Below, piece by piece: positions 51,115 to 58,721 of a stretch of 64,000 bases of DNA (position 1 is its first letter; the number at the start of each line of letters is the position of its first letter). The DNA lies in the NCBI RefSeq assembly GCF_022815645.1, contig NZ_JALGRO010000005.1, positions 62,001 through 126,000 of the forward strand. Direction: 5' to 3'. The stretch is from Curtobacterium sp. VKM Ac-2922 (GTDB lineage: Bacteria > Actinomycetota > Actinomycetes > Actinomycetales > Microbacteriaceae). The translations under genes and the position numbers were made by a program. Below the pieces are notes generated by a model. It was not told where the DNA came from. It did no database searches and was given only the letters and a program-made list of their open reading frames with translations.

Positions 51115-51202
51115 GGAGGTCGAATCGCGCGTTGTCGGTCGGATCTTCCCGCTGCCCACGCGCGATCCGACCTCCCATCGCGGGTGGTGTGGGAACGAAC
51201 GA
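51115..51202. repeat. Family 2 palindromic repeat, copy 3
   Basis: GGAGGTCGAATCGCGCG pairs with CGCGCGATCCGACCTCC (one mismatch) and is followed by CCATCGCGGGTGGTGTGGGA and ACGAACGA, a tail shared with the copy at 35966. It fills the gap between two convergent genes. Confidence 0.75.
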
Positions 51203-51207
51203 GCGGG

Positions 51208-52410
51208 TCAGTCGTGGGAGCGGTCGGTGCGCGGGACCAGCGGCAGCGCCAGCAGGGGCAGCACCGCCACGATGCCGAACGACGCCGCGAACCCAAGCGC
51301 CCCGACCAGGGCTCCGACGCCCGGACCGACCGCGCTCGCCGCGATGAACTGTCCGGTGTTCTGCGCGCCCAGTGCCCGCCCCGACCAGAACGGTCCCGCC
51401 GCCTCGGCCACCGAGGTGTAGGCCAGCCCGTTGTCGGCGACCGTGACACTCGTCGCGAGGACCAGGAACACGGCGGCCCCGGCCAGGTGCGTGCCGTCGA
51501 CCACCGCCAGCACGGCCATCACCACGGCAGCGCTGACAGCCACGACCCGCAGCGGTCCGACCCGTGAACCCGCACGGTCGCTCCACACGCCGACCAGGAT
51601 CCGCCCGATCGCGCCGACGAACTGTGACGCGCCGACCAGCAGCCCGGCCGCGGGCGTCGACCACCCCAGGCCGACCAACCACACCAGGCCGTAGGTCGAC
51701 AGCGTGAACTGCGGCACGACGAGCAGCACCGACACGGCGTGGATCCGCCACAGGAACCCGTTTGCCCGGTACGGGTTCGCGGTGACCGTGGTGGCGGCCT
51801 CGGACCGGGCCGGTCGGGGCGGGTTCGCGATGCCGATCGCGCACAGCACCGCGAGCACCCCGCACAGCACGATCGGCAGGACCAGGGCGGCGCGGATGCC
51901 CGACGCCTCGGCGAACTGCGGGACGGTCACCGCGGCCAGGGTCACGCCGAGCGGCTGTGACATCTGCCGGATCCCCATCGCGAGGCCCCGGCGCTGCTTC
52001 GGGAACCACCCGACGACGACGCGTCCGCTGGCGGCGTTCGTCGAGGCACTCGTCATCCCCGCCGCCAGGAACGCCAGGCCGAGCAGGACCGGGTTGCCCG
52101 CGGCTGCCCAGGCGCCGACGACCGCCAGCGTGGTGAGCACGAGCCCGCCGGCGATGACGACCCGCTCGCCGACCCGGTCCGTCAGTGCTCCCCAGGCGAT
52201 GAGCGTCAGCACCATGCCGAACGTCGGTGCCGCGGCGAGCACCCCCGCCAGCGCCAACGGCGTCCCCTGCGCGTGCAGGTACGGGATGAGCAGCGCCGGA
52301 GCGGACACCACGAGCGTGCCGGCCGCCTGTGCCGCGACACCGAGCGCGAGCATCGTCCAGGCGCGGGCCGGGATCCGGGTCGCGGGCGTGGTGGGGGCGG
52401 TCGTGGTCAC
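51208..52410 (-). CDS. MFS transporter
   Basis: A 400-residue MFS carrier with twelve predicted helices. The loop GALTDRVGERVVI near residue 75 and the corresponding SDRAGSRVGPLRV after the seventh and eighth helices are the family's conserved loops. It resembles organic-acid or cyanate-type transporters. GTG start. It is divergent from the GntR gene at 52495, and two GGTATACC palindromes lie between them, so it is probably induced by its own substrate. Confidence 0.88.
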   Translation of the reverse strand: MTTTAPTTPATRIPARAWTMLALGVAAQAAGTLVVSAPALLIPYLHAQGTPLALAGVLAAAPTFGMVLTLIAWGALTDRVGERVVIAGGLVLTTLAVVGAWAAAGNPVLLGLAFLAAGMTSASTNAASGRVVVGWFPKQRRGLAMGIRQMSQPLGVTLAAVTVPQFAEASGIRAALVLPIVLCGVLAVLCAIGIANPPRPARSEAATTVTANPYRANGFLWRIHAVSVLLVVPQFTLSTYGLVWLVGLGWSTPAAGLLVGASQFVGAIGRILVGVWSDRAGSRVGPLRVVAVSAAVVMAVLAVVDGTHLAGAAVFLVLATSVTVADNGLAYTSVAEAAGPFWSGRALGAQNTGQFIAASAVGPGVGALVGALGFAASFGIVAVLPLLALPLVPRTDRSHD

Positions 52411-52439
52411 TGGGGCAGTCGTTTCGTCGCGGAACTGAT

Positions 52440-52461
52440 TGGTATACCAAAACGGTATACC
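52440..52461. promoter_or_regulatory. Double GntR-type operator
   Basis: TGGTATACCA (52440-52449) is a perfect palindrome, and GGTATACC repeats at 52454-52461; the centres are 13 bases apart. The sequence fits the GntR-family pattern of GT-TA-AC. It lies between the MFS and GntR start codons. Confidence 0.8.
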
Positions 52462-52494
52462 ATCAGCGGCGACCCGCCACTAGGCTGATCTGCC

Positions 52495-53196
52495 GTGACC
52501 GATCCGACCGACGAGACGCCGGTGTCGCAGACGGCGCAGCTCTACGACAACCTGCGTGCTGCGATCCTGACGCTCGACATCGCACCCGGCGAGCGCATCT
52601 CCGAGCGCGGTCTCGAAGCGCGGTTCCACGCGTCGCGGACCCCCGTGCGGGCAGCGCTGTCGCGGCTCGAACGCGAGGGACTCATCCTGCACGAGGGACG
52701 CTCGTGGACGGTCACCCCGATCGACCTCGACGAGATCGCCTCGCTCGCCGAGCTCCGCGGCGTCCTCGAACCCGCAGCCGCGCGCCTGGCTGTCGCACGT
52801 GCCGGAAGCGACGCGCTCGCCGAGGTCCGCGCGCACCTGGATGCCCTGCGCCCGACACCCGATCGGCAGTCCGGCATCCGGATGGGCTCGACCTTCCACC
52901 TCGACCTGGCAGCACTCGGCGGCAACCGGTTCGTCACCGACGCGATCGCCGACGCGCTCACCCGGCTCGAGCGCACCCGCTGGATCGAGGTCCGGACGCC
53001 AGAAGCGCGCGATGCCGCCTGGGACGAGCACAGCGCCATCCTCGACGCGGTGCAGGCCGGCGACGCCGACCGCGCGGCCGAGCTGCTCGCCGCGCACGTG
53101 GCCGGCACCAACGACCGCCTGCTTGCGTTCATCGCGCAGGAGCGTCGGCGCCTGCGCGGAGCGGGCATGGCGATCGTCGGGTCGCCCGACCGCTGA
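52495..53196 (+). CDS. GntR-family regulator, FCD type
   Basis: A 233-residue FadR-like regulator. The winged-helix domain is at residues 10-75 (ISERGLEARFHASRTPVRAA), followed by the all-helical FCD ligand domain, with its metal-binding histidines in STFHLDLA, DEHSAIL and AAHVAGT. It likely binds an organic acid and controls the divergent MFS gene through the double palindrome. GTG at 52495; TAGGCT ends eight bases upstream, so the message is near leaderless. Confidence 0.9.
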   Translation: MTDPTDETPVSQTAQLYDNLRAAILTLDIAPGERISERGLEARFHASRTPVRAALSRLEREGLILHEGRSWTVTPIDLDEIASLAELRGVLEPAAARLAVARAGSDALAEVRAHLDALRPTPDRQSGIRMGSTFHLDLAALGGNRFVTDAIADALTRLERTRWIEVRTPEARDAAWDEHSAILDAVQAGDADRAAELLAAHVAGTNDRLLAFIAQERRRLRGAGMAIVGSPDR

Positions 53197-53242
53197 AGCG
53201 TGTCGCCCGACTGCTGAGGCGGGGTGACCGACCGCTGGAGCG

Positions 53243-53289
53243 CCGGACCGGAGGCGGCCCGACCCAGCCGGGCCGGGCCTCCTGTCCGG
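53243..53289. terminator. Conserved stem-loop (family 1-like), copy 4
   Basis: CCGGACCGGAGGC pairs with GCCTCCTGTCCGG (one mismatch). It resembles the 44-base stem-loops at 18065, 22620 and 37265, and lies between the GntR gene and a convergent small gene. Confidence 0.6.
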
Positions 53290-53296
53290 TCAGCGG

Positions 53297-53434
53297 CTAC
53301 TCGAGCCGCGCCCCGTCGTCGGTGTCGTCCAGCGTGATCGCGCCGGTGTGCTCGAGGAGCGCGTCGCGGACCTCGGCTTCGTCGCGGCTCACGCGGATCG
53401 CGTCGCGGCGTCCTGAATGGGTCGACTGTGACAT
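53297..53434 (-). CDS. Small acidic hypothetical protein, 45 aa
   Basis: An ATG ORF with GGAAGG upstream. It reads MSQSTHSGRRDAIRVSRDEA and ends in an acidic stretch with TLDDTDDGARLE. The middle DEAEVRDALLEHTG looks like one helix. No family is recognised. Strong codon bias, the ribosome site and the adjoining stem-loop terminator argue for a real gene. Confidence 0.6.
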   Translation of the reverse strand: MSQSTHSGRRDAIRVSRDEAEVRDALLEHTGAITLDDTDDGARLE

Positions 53435-53671
53435 CTCTGGTCGTCCTTCCCGAAGGCGGGCTCGGCCCGCGCGTTGAGGCGGGCACCGCCCGCTGGTTCT
53501 GCTTCCTCACGGGACGTACTGAGGTCGCCCCAGTGTGGTCCGGTCTGTCCGGATCCCGCAAGGGTCCACGGCCACCTGTGGAGAAGTCCCCGGCGGGGCC
53601 GTGCCTAGGATGGTCCGCTGTCGGGGTCGCTCGCCGCCGGCGCGCATCGCTCGACGGACGGGAGGCCCTGG

Positions 53672-54772
53672 TTGGCCGAGCAACGCACGGCACCTCCCAC
53701 GGTCTACGACGTCGCCTCGGCGTCCGGTGTCTCCATCGCCACCGTCTCCCGCGTGCTGCGCACGCCCGACGCCGTCCGCGAGGGCACCCGTGACCGCGTG
53801 CAGGCGGCGATCCGCAGCCTCGGGTACGTGCCCTCGGGCAACGCCCGCGCCCTGGCGGGCAAGCGCACGGGCGTGATCGGGCTGCTGCTGCCGGGGTTCG
53901 ACGTCGTCACCGACGAACGGCCCGGGCTCGTGACGGACGGGGGCGTCCGGGTGGTCGACGACCGCCAGCACGTGACGCAGCCGTTCGCGTCGAACCTGTA
54001 CTTCGACGAGGTCCTGCGCGGAGCCGAGACCGAGGCCTGGCAGCGCGGTCTGGCCCTGATGGTCGCCGCCGGGCGGGGTCCGTCGCGGGACGTCATCGTG
54101 AACGACGTCGCCGGTCGGGTCGACGGTCTGGCGGTCCTGGCGCAGACCGTGCCGGACGAGCTGCTCGAACACGTCGCCCGACGCATCCCCGTGGTGGTGC
54201 TGGCGGACGACCGTCGTTCGCACGGGTTCGACTCGGTCAGTGTCGACAACGCCGCGGGCATGCGGACACTGGCGTCGCACGTGATCGGGCGGCTCGGGAT
54301 CCGGTCGGTCGCCTACGTGGCCGGTCCGGTCGACTCGCCCGACGACAACGAGCGGTCCACCGGGTTCGCGGCGGCGCTGGCCGACCACGGCGTCGCTCCG
54401 GCCTCGGTGCGGACCGTGCACGGTGACTTCGGACGGGCCCGGGCGCGGGAGCTCGCCGTCCAGCTGGTGGCCGAGGGGGTGCCGCGGGCGATCGTCTGCT
54501 CGAACGACCAGTCGGCGCTCGGGGTGCTCGACGCCGTGCTCGCGGCAGGGCTGCGGGTGCCCGAGGACGTCGTCGTGACGGGCTTCGACGGGATCGACGC
54601 GGGGCGGTTCTCGGTGCCGCCGCTGACCACCGTGCACCAGCCGATGGGGGCGCTCGGACGGGCTGCGGTCGAGGCGATCGTCGATCGCCTGGAGCGCCTC
54701 GAGGGGCCGCCCCGCGCGACGCGGCTCCCCGTCGAGGTCCTGCTGCGCGAGAGCTGCCCGCCGGAGCTGTGA
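53672..54772 (+). CDS. LacI-family transcriptional regulator
   Basis: A 366-residue regulator. The HTH is TVYDVASASGVSIATVSRVL (residues about 10-29), followed by the hinge and a sugar-sensing domain. Residues about 75-105 (with DERPGLVTDGGVRVVDD) extend the first strand region beyond usual members. TTG at 53672 is chosen on the GGGAGG ribosome site nine bases upstream. It stands directly before the ABC/GH1 operon, whose promoter is covered by a LacI-type palindrome (55001-55016), so it is the likely local repressor. Confidence 0.9.
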   Translation: MAEQRTAPPTVYDVASASGVSIATVSRVLRTPDAVREGTRDRVQAAIRSLGYVPSGNARALAGKRTGVIGLLLPGFDVVTDERPGLVTDGGVRVVDDRQHVTQPFASNLYFDEVLRGAETEAWQRGLALMVAAGRGPSRDVIVNDVAGRVDGLAVLAQTVPDELLEHVARRIPVVVLADDRRSHGFDSVSVDNAAGMRTLASHVIGRLGIRSVAYVAGPVDSPDDNERSTGFAAALADHGVAPASVRTVHGDFGRARARELAVQLVAEGVPRAIVCSNDQSALGVLDAVLAAGLRVPEDVVVTGFDGIDAGRFSVPPLTTVHQPMGALGRAAVEAIVDRLERLEGPPRATRLPVEVLLRESCPPEL

Positions 54773-54801
54773 CGCGCCGGCCCGACGCGTGCACCGTGCA
54801 C

Positions 54802-54844
54802 CTCGCACCGTGCGAGCCTGCGCACGCACCTCGCACCGTGCGAG
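54802..54844. repeat. Pair of 15-base palindromes
   Basis: CTCGCACCGTGCGAG, with seven-base arms around one C, at 54802-54816 and 54830-54844, spaced 28 bases start to start. ACCTCGCAC half-sites follow. They come just after the lacI-type gene. Confidence 0.7.
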
Positions 54845-54988
54845 CTTCCGTCCCCGTGCGGGCCTGCGCGCTCCGTGCGAGCAAACAACCTCGCACCACG
54901 CCGCCAACCTCGCACGGCCGGCGCCCGCCGCGCCGCGCGCCGCCCGCCCGCCGCGCCGCACGCCCGCCCCCACAGCGCCGCGCCGCGC

Positions 54989-55017
54989 TTGCGCCCCGCG
55001 ATGTAAGCGCATACATT
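54989..55017 (+). promoter_or_regulatory. Promoter of the ABC/GH1 operon with LacI operator
   Basis: TTGCGC (54989-54994) and TACATT (55012-55017) with a 17-base spacer. The inverted repeat ATGTA-AGCGCA-TACAT (55001-55016) covers the spacer and -10 box and fits LacI-type operators with a central CG. Confidence 0.7.
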
Positions 55018-55054
55018 GTCCCGGTACCCACTCGACACGGAGGTCGACCGAGCA

Positions 55055-56794
55055 ATGACGCTTCCCCCACAGCGCGCAAGCGGCCGCACGCCGTCGCGAC
55101 CGCCGCGCACCGGCCGTCGCGGCCGTCTGCTGGCCGCACTCGCCGGCCTGGCCGTCGTGGCACTCACCGCCACCGGCTGCAGCATCCAGGTCCGATCCGA
55201 ACCGGACCCGAGCATCGGCAAGGACACGATGCTCATCAACGCCGACCACGGCAACCCGCTGTTCGACCGCAACTTCAACCCGTACATCGCCAACGCCCGC
55301 ACCGCGAGCAAGTGGATGTACGAGCCGCTCATCGAGGTCAACCCCCTCGACGGCAAGCGCACCCCGTGGCTCGCGAGCGCGTGGACGCAGCCGGACCCGA
55401 AGACGATCGACATGACGATCCGCAGCGGCGTCGAGTGGTCCGACGGCACCCCGTTCAGCGCGAAGGACGTGCTCTTCACGTTCGACCTGCTGAAGAAGTT
55501 CCCCGCGATGGACCTCAAGGGCGCCTGGCAGCACATCGACACCATCGAGCAGCGCGGGCAGCACCTGGTCTTCCACCTGAAGTCCGCGGACGTCCCCAGC
55601 CTGACGATCATCGGGCAGACGTACATCCTCGGCGAGCAGCACTGGAAGGGCGTCACGGACCCGACGACCTTCCGTGACCCGAACCCCGTCGGAACCGGCC
55701 CGTTCGTGCTCGGGAACTACACCGACCAGCAGTACTCGATGGACAAGAACCCGCGGTACTGGCAGGCGCAGAAGATCGTCATCAAGCACCTGATCCTCCC
55801 CGCGACCAACACGCAGCTGGACACCGTCACGCGCGGCTACGACTGGTCGTACTCGTTCATCTCCGACGTCAAGGGCACGTGGGGTGCCGCATCACGGACC
55901 AACACGTGGTGGTTCCCGCCGGGGGGCGTGATCGGCCTGATCCCCAACCTGACCAAGGCGCCGTACGACGACGTCAACGTCCGCCGGGGCATCTCCCTCG
56001 CGCTGAACCGTGACGACATCGCCGAGACCGCGACCGAGGGCAACCTGAAGGCCGCCGCGCAGACCGGGCTGATCCTGCCGAACCAGGAGCAGTACGTGAA
56101 CGACCGGATCCCGGACAAGGGCGTCATCACGCAGGACGTCGACGCCGCCAAGGCCGCGTTCGCGAAGTCCGGATGGGTCGAGCAGGACGGCAAGATCATG
56201 AAGGACGGCAAGCAGCTGTCGATCACGATCATGACCGCCAACGGCTACTCCGACTGGCTCCGCGCCGCGCAGGAGGTCCGCCGCAACTTGACGGCCATCG
56301 GCGTGAAGGTGCAGATCACCGCGCCGCAGCCCGCGGGCTACCAGTCGAACATCAACAACGGCACGTTCGACATGGCGATGGGCGGCATGGGCAACGGCGA
56401 CGTCTACCAGGCCTTCAACTCGCTGCTGTCGAGCGACTTCTACCAGCCGGTCGGCAAGTCGACGGTGAACAACTACGAGCGCTACAAGAACGCCGACACC
56501 CAGGAACTGCTCGACGCGTACAAGGCGACGACGGACACCGCCAAGCAGCAGGAGATCCTGGACCAGCTGCAGGAGGTCGTCTACAACGACCTGCCCGTCA
56601 TCGGGATGTACTACGGCGGGCTCTGGGGCCTGTTCAACACCGGCAAGTTCGTCGGGTGGCCGAGTGCCGAGGACCCCTACATGGCGCCGCAGAACTACGA
56701 CTCCGCGCCGCTGCTGATCTTCACGAAGCTCCGGCTCCGCGACAGCGCGGCGGGCCAGGCGATCCTCGAGGCCGAAAGCGAGCAGAGCAAGTGA
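55055..56794 (+). CDS. Extracellular solute-binding lipoprotein (family 5)
   Basis: A 579-residue binding protein of the oligopeptide/nickel class (SBP_bac_5). A basic N-terminus leads into one hydrophobic helix and the lipobox TATGC near residue 42. The mature protein shows WSDGTPFSAKDVLFTF (about residues 129-144) and DLPVIGMYYGG near the end. Though the family is named for peptides, actinobacterial and thermophile members bind cello- and other oligosaccharides. The GH1 enzyme in the same operon favours a beta-glucoside. GGAGG ribosome site. Confidence 0.93.
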   Translation: MTLPPQRASGRTPSRPPRTGRRGRLLAALAGLAVVALTATGCSIQVRSEPDPSIGKDTMLINADHGNPLFDRNFNPYIANARTASKWMYEPLIEVNPLDGKRTPWLASAWTQPDPKTIDMTIRSGVEWSDGTPFSAKDVLFTFDLLKKFPAMDLKGAWQHIDTIEQRGQHLVFHLKSADVPSLTIIGQTYILGEQHWKGVTDPTTFRDPNPVGTGPFVLGNYTDQQYSMDKNPRYWQAQKIVIKHLILPATNTQLDTVTRGYDWSYSFISDVKGTWGAASRTNTWWFPPGGVIGLIPNLTKAPYDDVNVRRGISLALNRDDIAETATEGNLKAAAQTGLILPNQEQYVNDRIPDKGVITQDVDAAKAAFAKSGWVEQDGKIMKDGKQLSITIMTANGYSDWLRAAQEVRRNLTAIGVKVQITAPQPAGYQSNINNGTFDMAMGGMGNGDVYQAFNSLLSSDFYQPVGKSTVNNYERYKNADTQELLDAYKATTDTAKQQEILDQLQEVVYNDLPVIGMYYGGLWGLFNTGKFVGWPSAEDPYMAPQNYDSAPLLIFTKLRLRDSAAGQAILEAESEQSK

Positions 56795-57771
56795 AGTACG
56801 TCCTGCAGAAACTCGTCCTGTTCGTCCTGACCCTGTGGGCCGCGGTCACGCTGAACTTCGTGCTGCCGCGCCTGATGCCGGGCAGCCCCAGCGACGCCGC
56901 CCTGGCGAAGCTCAGCCAGAACGGCCCCGTCACCGACGCCACCAAGAAGGCCATCGAGGCCCAGCTCGGCGTGCCGACCGGCAACCTGTGGGACCAGTAC
57001 GTCAGCTACCTGCACCAGGTCGTGACGCTCGACTTCGGCGTGAGCTACACGTTCTACCCGCAGAACGTCGGTGACCTGGTGGCCAAGGCGCTGCCGTACA
57101 CGCTGATCCTGGTCGGCGTGGTCACGATCCTGGCCTTCGTGCTCGGCACCCTGATCGGGATCGCCGCAGCGTGGAAGCGCGGCACCTGGCTCGACTCGCT
57201 CCCGACGCTGTCGGGGAGCTTCATGTCGACGTTCCCGTACTTCTGGACCGCCCTGCTGCTGCTGTTCTTCCTGGGCTACGTCCTGCACTGGTTCCCGACC
57301 ACGGGTGCCTACTCGGCGACGACGACGCCCGGCCTGAGCGGTGCCTTCGTCGGCGATGCCCTGCAGCACGCGGTCCTGCCGGCCGTGACCATCCTGGTGA
57401 CGAGCCTGGGCGGCTGGATCATCGGCATGCGCAACGCCATGATCAACACCCTCGGCGACGACTACGTCACCTTCGCCGAGGCGAACGGGCTGCGCGGCCG
57501 CACGGTGGCCATCCGCTACGCGGCGCGCAACGCGATCCTGCCGAACCTGACCGGCTTCGGCCTGGCACTGGGTGGCGTGGTCGGCGGCTCGGTCCTGGTC
57601 GAGCAGGTGTTCGGCTACCCGGGCATCGGCTACCTGCTGTTCAACGCCGTCATCGGGCAGGACTACCCGCTCATGCAGGCACTGTTCCTGATGATCACCG
57701 TGTCGGTGCTCATCGCCAACTTCATCGTGGACGTGCTGTACGGCGTCCTGGACCCGAGGACGCGCCGATGA
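56791..57771 (+). CDS. ABC transporter permease (DppB-type)
   Basis: A 326-residue permease of the oligopeptide class, with a short N-terminal helix, a large extracytoplasmic loop (about residues 30-95) and five further helices. The EAA loop FAEANGLRGRTVAIRYAARN is at about 228-247 and FGYPGIGYLLFNAV near 275. GTG start overlaps the binding-protein stop (GTGA). Confidence 0.95.
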   Translation: MKYVLQKLVLFVLTLWAAVTLNFVLPRLMPGSPSDAALAKLSQNGPVTDATKKAIEAQLGVPTGNLWDQYVSYLHQVVTLDFGVSYTFYPQNVGDLVAKALPYTLILVGVVTILAFVLGTLIGIAAAWKRGTWLDSLPTLSGSFMSTFPYFWTALLLLFFLGYVLHWFPTTGAYSATTTPGLSGAFVGDALQHAVLPAVTILVTSLGGWIIGMRNAMINTLGDDYVTFAEANGLRGRTVAIRYAARNAILPNLTGFGLALGGVVGGSVLVEQVFGYPGIGYLLFNAVIGQDYPLMQALFLMITVSVLIANFIVDVLYGVLDPRTRR

Positions 57772-58721
57772 CGAACACGAGTACACCCGACGCAACCGTC
57801 GCAGTCCGCACGCAAGACGCCCCCGAGCAGCAGGCCCCCAGCAAGCTGCGCTCCGCCGCCCGCCAGTTCGGCATCGTGTGGAGCAACACGAAGGCCCGGA
57901 TCGGGATCATCATCCTGGCCGTCTTCGTCCTGGTCGCGATCCTGGCGCCGCTGCTGGCCCCCTACGGTGCCAGCCAGAACGGCTTCGCCCGCAACCAGGA
58001 CGCCACCGTCGCGCACTGGATGGGCACGACCGCCGCCGGCGAGGACGTCCTGTCCCAGCTGATCTACGGCGCCCGGATCTCGGTCATGGTCGGTGCGGTC
58101 GCGGGCATCCTGTCCACGCTCGTCGCCGTCGCGATCGGCCTGAGCTGGGGCTACGTCCGCGGCTGGATCGCCGAGGTCATCGGGTTCGTCGTGAACCTGT
58201 TCCTGGTGATCCCGGGCCTGCCGCTGATGATCGTCATCGCGGCGTACCTGCAGAACGGCGGCATCGCGGTCATCATCGCCGTGATCGTGGTGACGGGTTG
58301 GGCGTGGGGTGCTCGCGTGCTCCGCTCCCAGACGCAGTCGCTGCGTGGCCGTGACTTCGTGACCGCGGCACAGTTCTCCGGCGAGGGTGCGTTCCGCATC
58401 GTCTTCCGCGAGATCCTGCCGAACATGACGAGCCTGATCGTCGGCAGCTTCTTCGGTGCCGCGACCAGCGCGATCCTCGCCGAGGCGGGGCTCGAGTTCC
58501 TGGGCCTCGGCGACTCGTCGATCGTCAGCTGGGGCACGATCCTGTACTGGGCGCAGAACTCCAACGCGCTGCTGACCGGCCAGTGGATCCTGCTGTTCGC
58601 CCCCGGCCTGTGCATCGCCCTCCTGGCGATGAGCCTGACCCTGATCAACTTCGGCGTCGACGCCGTCTCCAACCCGCGGCTGCGCGACGGCGCGCGCCCC
58701 AAGAAGGGAGCAGCAGCATGA
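57768..58721 (+). CDS. ABC transporter permease (DppC-type)
   Basis: A 317-residue partner permease. A polar N-terminus of about 40 residues precedes the first helix; HWMGTTAAGEDVLSQLIYGA is the family's first-loop motif, and the EAA-like loop is FVTAAQFSGEGAFRIVFREI near residue 200. ATG overlaps the previous stop by four bases. Confidence 0.95.
   Translation: MTNTSTPDATVAVRTQDAPEQQAPSKLRSAARQFGIVWSNTKARIGIIILAVFVLVAILAPLLAPYGASQNGFARNQDATVAHWMGTTAAGEDVLSQLIYGARISVMVGAVAGILSTLVAVAIGLSWGYVRGWIAEVIGFVVNLFLVIPGLPLMIVIAAYLQNGGIAVIIAVIVVTGWAWGARVLRSQTQSLRGRDFVTAAQFSGEGAFRIVFREILPNMTSLIVGSFFGAATSAILAEAGLEFLGLGDSSIVSWGTILYWAQNSNALLTGQWILLFAPGLCIALLAMSLTLINFGVDAVSNPRLRDGARPKKGAAA

Larger units (their letters stand above)
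54773..55054. other. Region between lacI-type gene and ABC operon
   Basis: No gene in these 282 bases. CTCGCAC-C-GTGCGAG occurs exactly at 54802-54816 and 54830-54844, with half copies near 54889 and 54908. The right end holds the operon promoter and operator. Confidence 0.6.
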
